5,432 bases of DNA, from contig JBHEMZ010000002.1 in the NCBI GenBank assembly GCA_046262315.1, forward strand, positions 1 to 5,432, written 5' to 3'. This DNA comes from JACVRM01 sp046262315 (GTDB lineage Bacteria; Actinomycetota; Thermoleophilia; Gaiellales; Gaiellaceae). Positions 5,432 through 5,432 of this stretch are shown piece by piece; the stretch's first letter is position 1; each line of letters starts with the position of its first letter. The notes beneath the pieces were generated by a model. The model worked only from the letters and a program-made list of their open reading frames with translations. It did no database searches and was not told the origin of the DNA. Position numbers and translations under genes: made by a program.

Positions 5432-5432
5432 G

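Noticed and set aside
1..5432. A new defence, CRISPR or other multigene system
   Set aside because: Only one signalling gene and two nested transposition elements are present. No repeat-spacer array, nuclease, toxin-antitoxin pair or cargo gene was seen on either strand.

Overview
The window is GC-rich DNA with strong G/C third-position bias, and it looks like a high-GC actinobacterium. The first gene encodes a class III cyclase, AAA ATPase and TPR multidomain protein of a kind abundant in soil Actinobacteria, especially Thermoleophilia (Solirubrobacter- or Gaiella-like). This lineage guess rests on family knowledge and base composition, not on a marker gene.

Layout. Positions 1-2723 (+) hold the C-terminal part of one large signalling protein: the last part of an adenylate/guanylate cyclase domain, a STAND/AAA_16-type P-loop ATPase and a long TPR-like helical tail. 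One base too many near 497-507 breaks it into two reading frames. Positions 2724-2849 are a short intergenic gap. From 2850 to about 5308, everything is mobile DNA on the minus strand, tail-to-tail with the signalling gene.

The mobile block is a nest. An integrase-type (rve, IS3/IS481-like DDE) transposase gene runs from about 5308 down to 2850 and is interrupted by a complete IS256-family element at 3350-4726 (1377 bp). The inner element has imperfect terminal inverted repeats, an intact transposase and an 8-bp target duplication (CCGTCGGA at 3342-3349 and 4727-4734). Removing the element and one duplication copy restores the integrase reading frame exactly (A-L-L-R-R-I-Y-V-L-F-F). The integrase gene also carries two single-base frame changes, near 5035 and near 4784-4792. 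The second sits on a T6G run followed by a possible stem-loop, so a programmed -1 shift is conceivable but not favoured.

Positions 5348-5431 (-) contain the end of a short or partial reading frame that runs to the window edge and is not recognised.

I see no CRISPR array, tRNA, rRNA, defence system or other clearly new multigene system. The most informative content is the nested insertion with base-level boundaries, a GNRA-capped hairpin in the IS256 leader, palindromes at the start of its transposase, and three single-base frame breaks in two genes. These breaks may be real decay or may be assembly error.
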